Shown in pieces: positions 55,910 to 63,202 of a stretch of 64,000 bases of DNA. The position numbers and the translations under genes were made by a program. Source of the DNA: Mycolicibacterium parafortuitum (GTDB lineage: Bacteria > Actinomycetota > Actinomycetes > Mycobacteriales > Mycobacteriaceae); NCBI RefSeq assembly GCF_010725485.1, contig NZ_AP022598.1, forward strand, positions 4,092,001-4,156,000. The letters are read 5' to 3'. Numbering within the stretch: the stretch's first letter is position 1; each line of letters begins with the position of its first letter. Under the pieces are notes generated by a model. That model saw nothing but the letters and a program-made list of their open reading frames with translations, searched no databases and was not told where the DNA came from.

Positions 55910-56011
55910 TCCGTCCGGTCGTGTAACGCCCCGTTATGTAACCGCGATGAGCCAGTTACACCGACCGCGTCAGCGGGTATCGGTGAAACATCATCAAGGG
56001 TCGGAGGGGCT

Positions 56012-56692
56012 GTGTCTGTTCGGTCGTCGTTGCTGACCCTGGTTGCGCTGGTGTTCGGCGTCGCGCTCGCGACCCCGGTGGCGCAGGCGCAGCCGGGAGT
56101 CGTGGTCTCGCCCGGTATGGAGATCCACCAGGACACCGTGCTGTGCACGCTCGGCTACGTCGACCCGGGCACCCGGCTGGCCTACACCGCGGGCCACTGC
56201 CGCTCCTCGGGGACCGTCTCGGACAAGTTCGGCACCCCGATCGGCACCCAGGGATCCTTCCGGGACAACACCCCCAACGGCATGACCGTGGACACCAATC
56301 ACCAGATCACGGACTGGGAAGTCATCCACCTCGCCAACAACGTGGTGATCAACAATGTGCTGCCCAGCGGCAAGGTCCTGGTCACCGATCCCGCGGTGCT
56401 GCCGGTCAAGGGGATGCCGGTGTGCCACTTCGGCGTCGTGACCGGCGAGAGCTGCGGCACCATCGAATCGGTCAACAACGGCTGGTTCACCATGGCCAAC
56501 GGCGTGGTCAGCCGCAAGGGCGACTCCGGCGGCCCGGTCTACACCTCGCTGCCCGACGGACGCACCGTGCTGATCGGACTGTTCAACAGCACCTGGGGCA
56601 CGTTCCCTGCGGCGATCTCGTGGCAGGTCGCCAGCGAGCAGGCCCACGCCGACACGATCCAGGCCGCCTCGGCTGTCGTGAGCACGCCTTAG
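56012..56692 (+). CDS. Secreted chymotrypsin-fold serine protease
   Basis: A 226-residue exported protein. The signal peptide is residues 1-26, ending VAQAQPG. The catalytic triad is readable: His62 in AYTAGHCRSS, Asp101 in QITDWEVIHL and Ser172 in RKGDSGGPVYTS, the trypsin-like GDSGGP signature. Cysteines near the His (LCTLGY, GHCRSS) and two more (VCHFG, SCGTIE) may form two disulfides. It should cleave peptides outside the cell; no pro-region of length is visible. GTG 56012 is used. It lies between a FAD oxidase gene and the iron-transport locus, with no operon partner. Confidence 0.88.
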   Translation: MSVRSSLLTLVALVFGVALATPVAQAQPGVVVSPGMEIHQDTVLCTLGYVDPGTRLAYTAGHCRSSGTVSDKFGTPIGTQGSFRDNTPNGMTVDTNHQITDWEVIHLANNVVINNVLPSGKVLVTDPAVLPVKGMPVCHFGVVTGESCGTIESVNNGWFTMANGVVSRKGDSGGPVYTSLPDGRTVLIGLFNSTWGTFPAAISWQVASEQAHADTIQAASAVVSTP

Positions 56693-56783
56693 AGCGTTAG
56701 AGCGTGTCTCCCAGAGCGATCACCGAGGGTTGATCCGACACCGAGGGCGGTTGAAGGAGCGGTCGGCGATGCGATCGATCCGT

Positions 56784-57830
56784 TCAGGCGTAGTTCGTTT
56801 TCTTGATCAACAGCCACACCAGATACGTTCCGCCGATGCCCCAGGTGATCACGCCGACGGGCAGTTGACCGGGTAGCAGGTGCTGGGCCGCGGCATCGGA
56901 CGAGGCAAGAATTGCTGCCCCCATCGCCGCCGACGGGGCCAGGCGCAGGCCCCCGCCGCGGGTGACCTGGGCGGCCAGTTGCGGTGCGGCCAGTGCCACG
57001 AAACTGATCGGTCCGGTGAACGCGGTTGCCATGGCCACGCATCCGACGCCGACGGCCAGCATCAACACCCGCGTGGCCTCCGTGCGCAGCCCGAGCCCGG
57101 CGGCGACGTCATCGCCCAGCTGGGCGACCGGCATCCGCCGGGCGATCACGGTCAGCGGAACCACTAGTAGGGCGGTTCCGGCGAGGACCACCAGAACCTG
57201 ATTGTTGGTGACATTGGCCAGGGTGCCCGCACCCCACGCCGCAGCGGATATGGCGACCTGCAGGTTGGCCTTGAGGATCATCCAGGTGTTGACGGCCTCG
57301 ATCATGATGGCGACCGCGACGCCCACGATGATCAGCCGGAAACCGGCGATACCGCGTTTGAACGCAAGCAGATACACGATGGCGGCGGTCGCGAAGCCGC
57401 CGGCGACCGCGCCGAGGGCGAGGAGCGCACTCGAGTGCGCGCCGACGAAAAGAATCACCACGAGCGCGCCGAAGTAGCAGCCCGAATTGAAGCCGATGAC
57501 ATCAGGGCTTCCCAACGCATTCTTGGTGAGCGACTGGAAGATGGCACCCGAGATGCCCAGCAGCGCACCGAGTATCAGCGCCATCAACACCCGCGGTGCG
57601 CGCCACTCACGGACCACCACGATGTCGAACGGTGCGCCTCTGCCGAACACCGCGCGCAGCACGTCCCACGGCGCGATGTCATAGTCACCGGCACCGAGGC
57701 TGAAGATCGACACCACTACTGCCGCGAGAATCAGCACAGCGGTGGTCACCACGGAGATGACGTCGACGCGCAGACTTCGCCATATCAGCGTGGGGCGCCC
57801 GAAATCGACGCGATCGGTCCTCGTCGTCAC
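56784..57830 (-). CDS. FecCD-family siderophore ABC permease (FepG-like)
   Basis: A 348-residue membrane permease of the BtuC/FecCD fold with about nine to ten helices. GTG 57830 overlaps the stop of the other permease by four bases (GTGA); the frame upstream of it is antisense to that gene. Motifs: RAPRVLMALILGALLGISGAIFQ and TKNALGSPDVIGFNSGCYFG near the start, with GLGLRTEATRVLML (the coupling helix loop for the ATPase) and AFTGPISFVALAAPQLA. Together with the next gene it should form a heterodimeric channel importing ferric siderophore. Confidence 0.9.
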   Translation of the reverse strand: MTTRTDRVDFGRPTLIWRSLRVDVISVVTTAVLILAAVVVSIFSLGAGDYDIAPWDVLRAVFGRGAPFDIVVVREWRAPRVLMALILGALLGISGAIFQSLTKNALGSPDVIGFNSGCYFGALVVILFVGAHSSALLALGAVAGGFATAAIVYLLAFKRGIAGFRLIIVGVAVAIMIEAVNTWMILKANLQVAISAAAWGAGTLANVTNNQVLVVLAGTALLVVPLTVIARRMPVAQLGDDVAAGLGLRTEATRVLMLAVGVGCVAMATAFTGPISFVALAAPQLAAQVTRGGGLRLAPSAAMGAAILASSDAAAQHLLPGQLPVGVITWGIGGTYLVWLLIKKTNYA

Positions 57831-58879
57831 GGTTGGATCGCCGTCTTGCGCCGGACCAACCAGATCAGCGCGGGTGCCCCCAGAAACGCACTGACAATGC
57901 CGACGGGCAGTTCGGCCGGGCGCAACGCAATCCGGCCCAGAATGTCGGCGGCGAGCACCAGCGCGGGTGCCGCGATCCCCGAGATGAGCAGGATCCACCG
58001 TTGGTTGGCGCCGACCAGCCACCGAGCGATGTGCGGGATCATCAGGCCAACGAAGACGATCGGGCCGGCCGCGGCGGCTGCCGCACCGCACAGCAGAGTG
58101 ATGGCGATGAGGCCCAGGGTGCGTGTGCGCACCAGCTGGGTGCCGAGTGCGCGCGCCATCTCGTCACCGAGGGCGATCGCGTCCAGCCCGCGGGCGACCG
58201 ATGCCGTGATCGCCAGTCCGGCCAGGACGAACGGCAGCACGGCGGTGGTGACATCCCAGCCGCGTCCGGCGATCGACCCGGCATCCCAGGCCCGCATCTG
58301 GTCGAATGCCGACGGATTCAACAGCGTCAGCGCCAACGTGAATGCGGTGAAGACCGCGCCGATGGCAATGCCGGACAACGTCAGCCGGAGGGGTGTCGCG
58401 CCCCAGCGTCCCGATCGGCCGAGGGTGTAGACCATCGCCATGGCCACCGCCGATCCGACGAGCGCGAACCACAGGTATTGGTGAATGGACCGCAGCCCGA
58501 ACACTCCGACGGCCAGTGCCACGCTGAACATCGCGCCGGGGGTGATGCCCAGCACGACGGGATCGGCCAGCGGGTTGCGGGTGACGGCCTGGATCATCGC
58601 GCCGCCGACGCCGATCGCCACGCCGACCACGAGCCCCAACACCGTTCGGGGAATGCGGGCCGCGCGGACCACGACTTCGTCGTCGGATCCCTGATAGTCG
58701 AACAATGCCCGCAGGACCGTCGAGATCGGGATGTCACGGGTGCCGACGGCGGCACTGGCGACGCAGACGAGCAGCAGGACGAGACAGAAAATGGCCAGCC
58801 AGGCCAGGCGAGTTCTCGCGCCCGTGACGCGCGAGCCCCTCGCGACGTCCGGTGGCGACTGCACGGCTTCAGCACTCAT
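57827..58879 (-). CDS. FecCD-family siderophore ABC permease (FepD-like)
   Basis: About 350 residues from ATG 58879 (GTG 58888 is also open). The FecCD signature is clear: RIPRTVLGLVVGVAIGVGGAMIQAV, RNPLADPVVLGITPGAMFSV, ARALGTQLVRTRTLGLIAI (coupling helix) and GPIVFVGLMIPHIARWLVG. It overlaps the FepG-like gene by four bases. The exporter gene upstream on the same strand ends 30 bases away. The two permeases and the substrate-binding lipoprotein at 60301 form a ferric-siderophore importer, but no ATPase gene lies nearby. Probably under the iron box at 60259-60277. Confidence 0.92.
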   Translation of the reverse strand: MSAEAVQSPPDVARGSRVTGARTRLAWLAIFCLVLLLVCVASAAVGTRDIPISTVLRALFDYQGSDDEVVVRAARIPRTVLGLVVGVAIGVGGAMIQAVTRNPLADPVVLGITPGAMFSVALAVGVFGLRSIHQYLWFALVGSAVAMAMVYTLGRSGRWGATPLRLTLSGIAIGAVFTAFTLALTLLNPSAFDQMRAWDAGSIAGRGWDVTTAVLPFVLAGLAITASVARGLDAIALGDEMARALGTQLVRTRTLGLIAITLLCGAAAAAAGPIVFVGLMIPHIARWLVGANQRWILLISGIAAPALVLAADILGRIALRPAELPVGIVSAFLGAPALIWLVRRKTAIQP

Positions 58880-58909
58880 CGGCAGCACTCATCTCTGCGG
58901 GACGGCCCG

Positions 58910-60190
58910 TCATGTCCGGTCATCCAGCGGATGGTCGAGTTCATCGCGGCCCAGCCGGGCGGCAAGATGCGCGATGACCGCGAATACCACCGGTGCGACG
59001 CCCGCGACGATGAAGACGCCCGTCGTCCCGACCAGATGCGCGGCGGGGACCGCCAGCGCCAGCGACGCCGGCATCATCACCAGGCTCACGAAGAAGTCCA
59101 GACTGGAGGCGCGGCCGAGCATGTCGGCAGGCACCCTCCGCTGCAGCAGTGTTCCCCAGATGACCTGCCCCGCCTCGGACGTCGCGCCGACGACGACCAT
59201 CACCGCGGCGATCATCCAGATCGCGTCGGTGTAGCCGATCAGGGCCAGCGGCAGCGCGCCAAATCCCCACAGCGCCAGCATGACGGTGATGTAGCGGCCC
59301 GGCAGCGAACGCGAGGCCACCAGCAGCGCGCCCGCCGCTCCGGCCAACCCGAAGACGGCCAGCACGGTCGCGTGGTGCCCAGGGGCGCCGCCGATATCGC
59401 GGATCACGAAGGGCAACAGCACCTCGACGGGGCCGACGACGACGAGCACATTGCCCACCGCGAACAACAGGGTCGCGAAGAACCACTTGGTGCGATACAT
59501 GTACCGCAGTCCGGCCAGCAGGTCGCCCAGCGCCGATCCCGGTTCGTCGACCTCGCGCTCGGATGCGACGGCCGAAGGCGACCTGATGAATCCGAGGATG
59601 ATCGCGGCGAGCACGAACATTGCGCCCTGGGTCAGGATCGCCCACCCCGGCGACCACAGTTGCACCAGGAGCGCACCGGTCGCCGGGCCGAGGGCGAATT
59701 GCAGGCCTGGGCGCAGGACCCCCTCAATCCCGTTGGCGGCCAGCAGTTCCTCCGGCGCCAGGATTGTCGGCAGCACGGCGGTGTAGGCGGGGATGAAGAA
59801 CCCTTCGGCGATGCCGAACGCGAAGCCGGTGAGCGCCAGATGCCAGGTCTGCACCTGTTCGCCGACAGCAAGGACCCCCACGATGATCAGCAGCGCCGCC
59901 TGAACCCACAGTGAGGCACGCATGACGACGAGTTTGGGTAGCCGGTCGGCCGCCACGCCCGCGGGCAGCACACTGACCAGCAAGCCCGCGCTGAACATCG
60001 TCATCACGATCGCGGCCTGGCCGGCACCGCCTCCCATCGCGATGACCTGCCACACCAAGGCGACCGACCAGAGTCCGTTGCCCAGCAGGGTGGTCGACAA
60101 CCCGAGCGTGAGCAGCCGGTAGTCGCGGTTGCGCAGCGGCCGGAGTGCGCGGGGCAGGTACGAAATCTGCGCGTCGCGGTTGTCGGGCAC
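58910..60190 (-). CDS. MFS exporter, EntS-like (siderophore export candidate)
   Basis: A 426-residue 12-helix transporter of the MFS_3/enterobactin-exporter type. Pieces such as LRNRDYRLLTLGLSTTLLGN, GVAADRLPKLVVMRASLWVQ and APEELLAANGIEGVLRPGLQ match that branch. The start is GTG 60190 (VPDNRDAQISYLPRALRPL). It is the first gene of a leftward operon with the FepD/FepG permeases (30-base gap), divergent from the substrate-binding lipoprotein. The position next to a likely IdeR box suggests siderophore secretion or reuse of a desferri-siderophore. The transported molecule is an inference. Confidence 0.8.
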   Translation of the reverse strand: MPDNRDAQISYLPRALRPLRNRDYRLLTLGLSTTLLGNGLWSVALVWQVIAMGGGAGQAAIVMTMFSAGLLVSVLPAGVAADRLPKLVVMRASLWVQAALLIIVGVLAVGEQVQTWHLALTGFAFGIAEGFFIPAYTAVLPTILAPEELLAANGIEGVLRPGLQFALGPATGALLVQLWSPGWAILTQGAMFVLAAIILGFIRSPSAVASEREVDEPGSALGDLLAGLRYMYRTKWFFATLLFAVGNVLVVVGPVEVLLPFVIRDIGGAPGHHATVLAVFGLAGAAGALLVASRSLPGRYITVMLALWGFGALPLALIGYTDAIWMIAAVMVVVGATSEAGQVIWGTLLQRRVPADMLGRASSLDFFVSLVMMPASLALAVPAAHLVGTTGVFIVAGVAPVVFAVIAHLAARLGRDELDHPLDDRT

Positions 60191-60258
60191 CCGGACAGGC
60201 TAATGGTCGGGCACGTCTGTGCGGGTGCGCCCGGCATCTCTTGAACCCGCCCATTGTG

Positions 60259-60277
60259 TGAGGTTAGGCTCACCGAA
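60259..60277 (+). promoter_or_regulatory. IdeR/DtxR iron box
   Basis: TGAGGTTAGGCTCACCGAA matches the mycobacterial iron-box consensus TTAGGTTAGSCTAACCTAA at 16 of 19 positions by eye (differences at positions 2, 13 and 17). It lies between the divergent starts of the MFS/permease operon (60190) and the siderophore-binding lipoprotein (60301), 24 bases before the latter. In low iron IdeR leaves such boxes and the genes are expressed. Confidence 0.85.
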
Positions 60278-60300
60278 TTCATTCATCGGAGGGAACCTTT

Positions 60301-61404
60301 GTGATGACCATGGCGGCAACCTTGCCCGAGCGACAGACCAGCGCGGGCCGGCGTGGTGGCAAGGGTGCTCGCGGTCGGATGGCGATGCTCTTCGTGACGC
60401 TGTGCGCACTGGTGGGGGCCGGTTGCTCGAGCGGCCAAACCGACACGGCCTCCACCTCGGCTCAGCAGTCGGGGGCCTACCCGGTCACCATCGATCATCG
60501 CTACGGGAGCACCACCCTCGAGGCTGAGCCCAGCCGGGTCGTGGTGATCGGCCTGCAGGAGCAGGACACTCTGATCGCGCTCGGAACCGTGCCGGTTGCT
60601 GTGATGACCTGGGACGGATACTTCAACTCCGGTGTGCTCGGCCCGTGGTCGAAGAAGCTGCTCGGGGATCAGCCGGCCCCCGCCGAACTGTCCTTCGCCG
60701 CTGACGGCGCGCCGCCATACGAGGAGATCGCGAATCTCACCCCGGATCTGATCGTCGGCCTGTACTCCGACCTGACCGACACGCAGTACGCGCGTCTGTC
60801 GCAGATCGCGCCGACATTGGCGCAGCCGAAAGACACCAATGATTACGCCGCGACCTGGGAGCAGATCACCCCGATCCTCGCTCGCGCCCTCGATGAAAAG
60901 GCCAAGGGCGACCAGCTGTTGGCCCAGACCCGCGAGAAGATCGCCGAAACCAAATCCACCTACCCGCAATTCGAGGGCAAGACCGGACTGTCGGTCTATC
61001 GCAACGAGGACGGTTACAGTGTCTCCGCGGCGAACGACCCGCGCGGTCAGTTCCTGCAGATGCTCGGCTTCACACAGTCCGCGGCGATCAAGGATGCGCT
61101 CGGTGAGAACTTCGACGCCACCATCAGTTTCGAACGTGCCGACCTGATCGACGCCGATGTTCTGGTCTGGGAGCCCAAGGACGTCGCGGCGCTGAAGGCT
61201 GAACTGGCCGCCGACCCGATCTTCTCCAGGCTGCGCGTCGCGCGTGAGGACCGATCGGTGTTCATCCAGGGTGGATCCGATGCCAGCTGCGCCTACTACT
61301 TCGCCTCCGTGCTGTCGATTCCTTACCTGCTGGACAGGTTGGCTCCGCAGATCGCCGTGGCCATCGACGGGAACCCGAACACCGTCCCGGCGATCGTCAC
61401 ATGA
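60301..61404 (+). CDS. Iron-siderophore ABC substrate-binding lipoprotein (FepB/FecB type)
   Basis: A 367-residue lipoprotein. Starts at GTG 60301 or the ATG 60304 next to it, with GGAGGG upstream. The signal peptide ends in ALVGAGC, with Cys42 as the lipidated residue. The rest is the two-lobed class III helical-backbone binding fold (Peripla_BP_2): RVVVIGLQEQDTLIALGTVP, PYEEIANLTPDLIVGLYSDL and DADVLVWEPKDVAALKAELA. It should capture ferric siderophore and deliver it to the FepD/FepG-like permeases encoded on the opposite strand. The iron box at 60259-60277 sits just upstream. Confidence 0.92.
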   Translation: MMTMAATLPERQTSAGRRGGKGARGRMAMLFVTLCALVGAGCSSGQTDTASTSAQQSGAYPVTIDHRYGSTTLEAEPSRVVVIGLQEQDTLIALGTVPVAVMTWDGYFNSGVLGPWSKKLLGDQPAPAELSFAADGAPPYEEIANLTPDLIVGLYSDLTDTQYARLSQIAPTLAQPKDTNDYAATWEQITPILARALDEKAKGDQLLAQTREKIAETKSTYPQFEGKTGLSVYRNEDGYSVSAANDPRGQFLQMLGFTQSAAIKDALGENFDATISFERADLIDADVLVWEPKDVAALKAELAADPIFSRLRVAREDRSVFIQGGSDASCAYYFASVLSIPYLLDRLAPQIAVAIDGNPNTVPAIVT

Positions 61405-61422
61405 GCTAGCTGTCAACACACC

Positions 61423-61863
61423 TCACCCGAGCACCTCGAAGACCGGGATCGTCGGCGCGACGGCACGCATCTCGTCGCGGCCGGACTGCGGCGTCAGCCC
61501 GCCGATGTGGCCCTTCACCTGCCAGAACCACCGGTCCAGATACGGTTTGAGCACGTCCGGCTTCGCGTCGTCGGACAGTTCGACGACGCGATGGTTTCGC
61601 GCCCGCCGCCGGGCACCGATCTCGACCTCGCCGGCCGCCCGCGCGTTGCGCGCCCACTGCGTGTTGCCGCGGGGTGAGACCAGGTAGCGGTGGCCGTCGA
61701 GGGTCAGCAGGTTCACCACCACCGAGCGCGGCTTGCCCGACGTGCGGCCGCGCACGCGCACCGCGGTGGTGCCCTGGATGCTGATCCCCAGTTCGGCGAG
61801 GTGCCGCAGTGCGCTGTTGAACAGGCGTGCCCCCGCACTCGGGACGTCGTAGCGCTCGGTCAC
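61423..61863 (-). CDS. Deazaflavin (F420)-dependent nitroreductase-family protein (Ddn-like)
   Basis: A 146-residue split-barrel protein of the F420H2-dependent reductase family. GTG 61863 has GAAGGA at a proper distance; the frame upstream runs antisense to the TetR gene. Typical motifs: TTAVRVRGRTSGKPRSVVVN (F420-phosphate-binding Arg/Lys), HRYLVSPRGNTQWARNARAA and VFEVLG at the end. Members reduce quinones or nitro-compounds such as the drug pretomanid, and many activities remain untested. It is divergent from the TetR regulator, whose operators lie between the two starts. Confidence 0.88.
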   Translation of the reverse strand: MTERYDVPSAGARLFNSALRHLAELGISIQGTTAVRVRGRTSGKPRSVVVNLLTLDGHRYLVSPRGNTQWARNARAAGEVEIGARRRARNHRVVELSDDAKPDVLKPYLDRWFWQVKGHIGGLTPQSGRDEMRAVAPTIPVFEVLG

Positions 61864-61886
61864 GATGGATCCTTCCGTCAATAAAC

Positions 61887-61901
61887 GAGAGCAGTGCTCT
61901 C
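61887..61901. promoter_or_regulatory. Palindromic operator, site 1
   Basis: GAGAGCAGTGCTCTC is a perfect odd-length palindrome with seven-base arms around a central G. It lies 24 bases in front of the F420-reductase start and in the divergent spacer with the TetR gene. A TetR dimer would contact both arms. The second site, 61936-61950, has the same core. Confidence 0.75.
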
Positions 61902-61935
61902 TTAATTCAGGGTGCCACCGCCGGGCGTGGAAAAC

Positions 61936-61950
61936 AAGAGCAGTGATCTC
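61936..61950. promoter_or_regulatory. Palindromic operator, site 2
   Basis: AAGAGCAGTGATCTC matches site 1 at 13 of 15 positions. It is 22 bases before the TetR gene start. The spacing between the two centres is 49 bases (nearly five helical turns), so both sites face the same side of the DNA and may bind cooperatively, controlling the F420 reductase and the regulator itself. Confidence 0.65.
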
Positions 61951-61971
61951 GCTTTGTGTCACACTCGGCCG

Positions 61972-62652
61972 ATGGGCAAGAGGCAGGAGGCGCGGGAACG
62001 CGTGGAACGCGAGATCGTCGAGATCGGCCGTCGTCATCTCGTCACCACCGGAGCCGCCGGGTTGTCGTTGCGGGCGATCGCGCGCGAACTCGGCGTGGTG
62101 TCCTCGGCGGTCTACCGCTACGTGGCCAGTCGCGACGATCTGCTGACCCTGCTGCTCGTCGACGCCTATACCGAACTCGCCGACGCGGTCGAGGCTGCCA
62201 GGGCCGGGGTGGCGGGGGACTGGCGGGCGGAACTGGGCGCGATGGCCCGCGCCGCGCGGTCGTGGGCGGTGCGGCAACCGGCGGGCTGGTCGCTGCTGTA
62301 CGGCAGTCCCGTGCCCGGCTACCACGCACCGCGCGAGCGCACGGTCCTTCCCGGTACCCGGGTCGTGGCCGCGCTGTTCGCCGTCGTCGCCGACGGCGTC
62401 GCCGCCGGTGACATCCCGGTCGGGAAAGATCAAGCACCACAACCGCTCTCGACAGATCTCGACGGGCTGCGGGCCGAGTTCGAGGTCGCTGTCGACGATG
62501 CGACACTCGCGAAATGCCTGACGCTGTGGGCCGCGCTGATCGGCGCGATCAGCCTGGAGGTATTCGGCCAGTACGGCCCGGACACGTTCACCGACACCGC
62601 GCAGGCGTTCGACGCCCAGATCGCGCTGCTGACCGAGATGCTGACCCGATAG
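61972..62652 (+). CDS. TetR-family transcriptional regulator
   Basis: A 226-residue repressor starting at ATG 61972. The N-terminal helix-turn-helix is RHLVTTGAAGLSLRAIAREL followed by GVVSSAVYRYVASRDDLLTLL, typical of TetR proteins. The ligand-binding half (WRAELGAMARAARSWAVRQPAGWSLLYGSPVPGYHAP) belongs to the WHG-type TetR_C domain. It likely represses itself and the divergent F420-dependent reductase through the two palindromes upstream. The following VOC and flavoprotein genes are on the same strand, with 55 bases in between. The inducer is unknown. Confidence 0.9.
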   Translation: MGKRQEARERVEREIVEIGRRHLVTTGAAGLSLRAIARELGVVSSAVYRYVASRDDLLTLLLVDAYTELADAVEAARAGVAGDWRAELGAMARAARSWAVRQPAGWSLLYGSPVPGYHAPRERTVLPGTRVVAALFAVVADGVAAGDIPVGKDQAPQPLSTDLDGLRAEFEVAVDDATLAKCLTLWAALIGAISLEVFGQYGPDTFTDTAQAFDAQIALLTEMLTR

Positions 62653-62707
62653 CTGAACTAGAACACGTTCTAGCTTGTCGGGCCCGGTGGCGATATTCTC
62701 GTCAGCG

Positions 62708-63202
62708 ATGCATGACCAGACACCTGTCCAGGTCGCGTGGGTGACGCGCGACCTCGACGCCACCGAAGCCGCGCTGACGGCGTTGACGGGCGCCAAGACG
62801 TGGGTGCGGATGCCCGGCGTCCACTTCGGCCCCCAGGCGTGTACCTACCGCGGCGGACCGGCCGACTTCGTCGCCGACATCTCGCTGAGCTACGCCGGCG
62901 ACACCCAGCTCGAACTCATCGCCCCGGTCAGCGGCCCCAGCATCTACACCGAGTTCCTCGACCGAGCGGGCCCAGGCCTGCACCATGTGTGCCAGGCATT
63001 CCCGGACGTCGACGGGTTCGAGGCCGCCGTCGACGCCGCCGCACGAGCCGGCAGCCCGACGGTGATGGCGGGCACGATGCCCGGCGGCATGCGGTTCGCC
63101 TACGTGTCGGCCGAACACGCCGGCGTGCCGTACCTCGAGTACGCGTACCTGCCACCAGAGATCCACGCATTTTTCGACCACATCAAACAGGAGCAGAAGT
63201 GA
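62708..63202 (+). CDS. VOC (glyoxalase-fold) protein
   Basis: A 164-residue protein from ATG 62708. It has the paired beta-alpha-beta3 units of the vicinal oxygen chelate superfamily: VQVAWVTRDLDATEAALTAL, then ISLSYAGDTQLELIAPVSGP and GLHHVCQAFPDVDGFEAAVD, and the last Glu-containing strand VPYLEYAYLP. His (LHHV) and Glu (LELI, LEYA) are plausible metal ligands. It may be an isomerase, lyase or dioxygenase for a lipid or ring intermediate. Its stop overlaps the GTG start of the next flavoprotein by four bases (GTGA), so the two should act in one pathway. Confidence 0.78.
   Translation: MHDQTPVQVAWVTRDLDATEAALTALTGAKTWVRMPGVHFGPQACTYRGGPADFVADISLSYAGDTQLELIAPVSGPSIYTEFLDRAGPGLHHVCQAFPDVDGFEAAVDAAARAGSPTVMAGTMPGGMRFAYVSAEHAGVPYLEYAYLPPEIHAFFDHIKQEQK

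Noticed and set aside
57833..59914. Open frame of about 690 codons on the plus strand across the permease and exporter genes
   Set aside because: It runs antisense to two well-supported membrane protein genes; its His/Arg/Gln-rich sequence is not protein-like.
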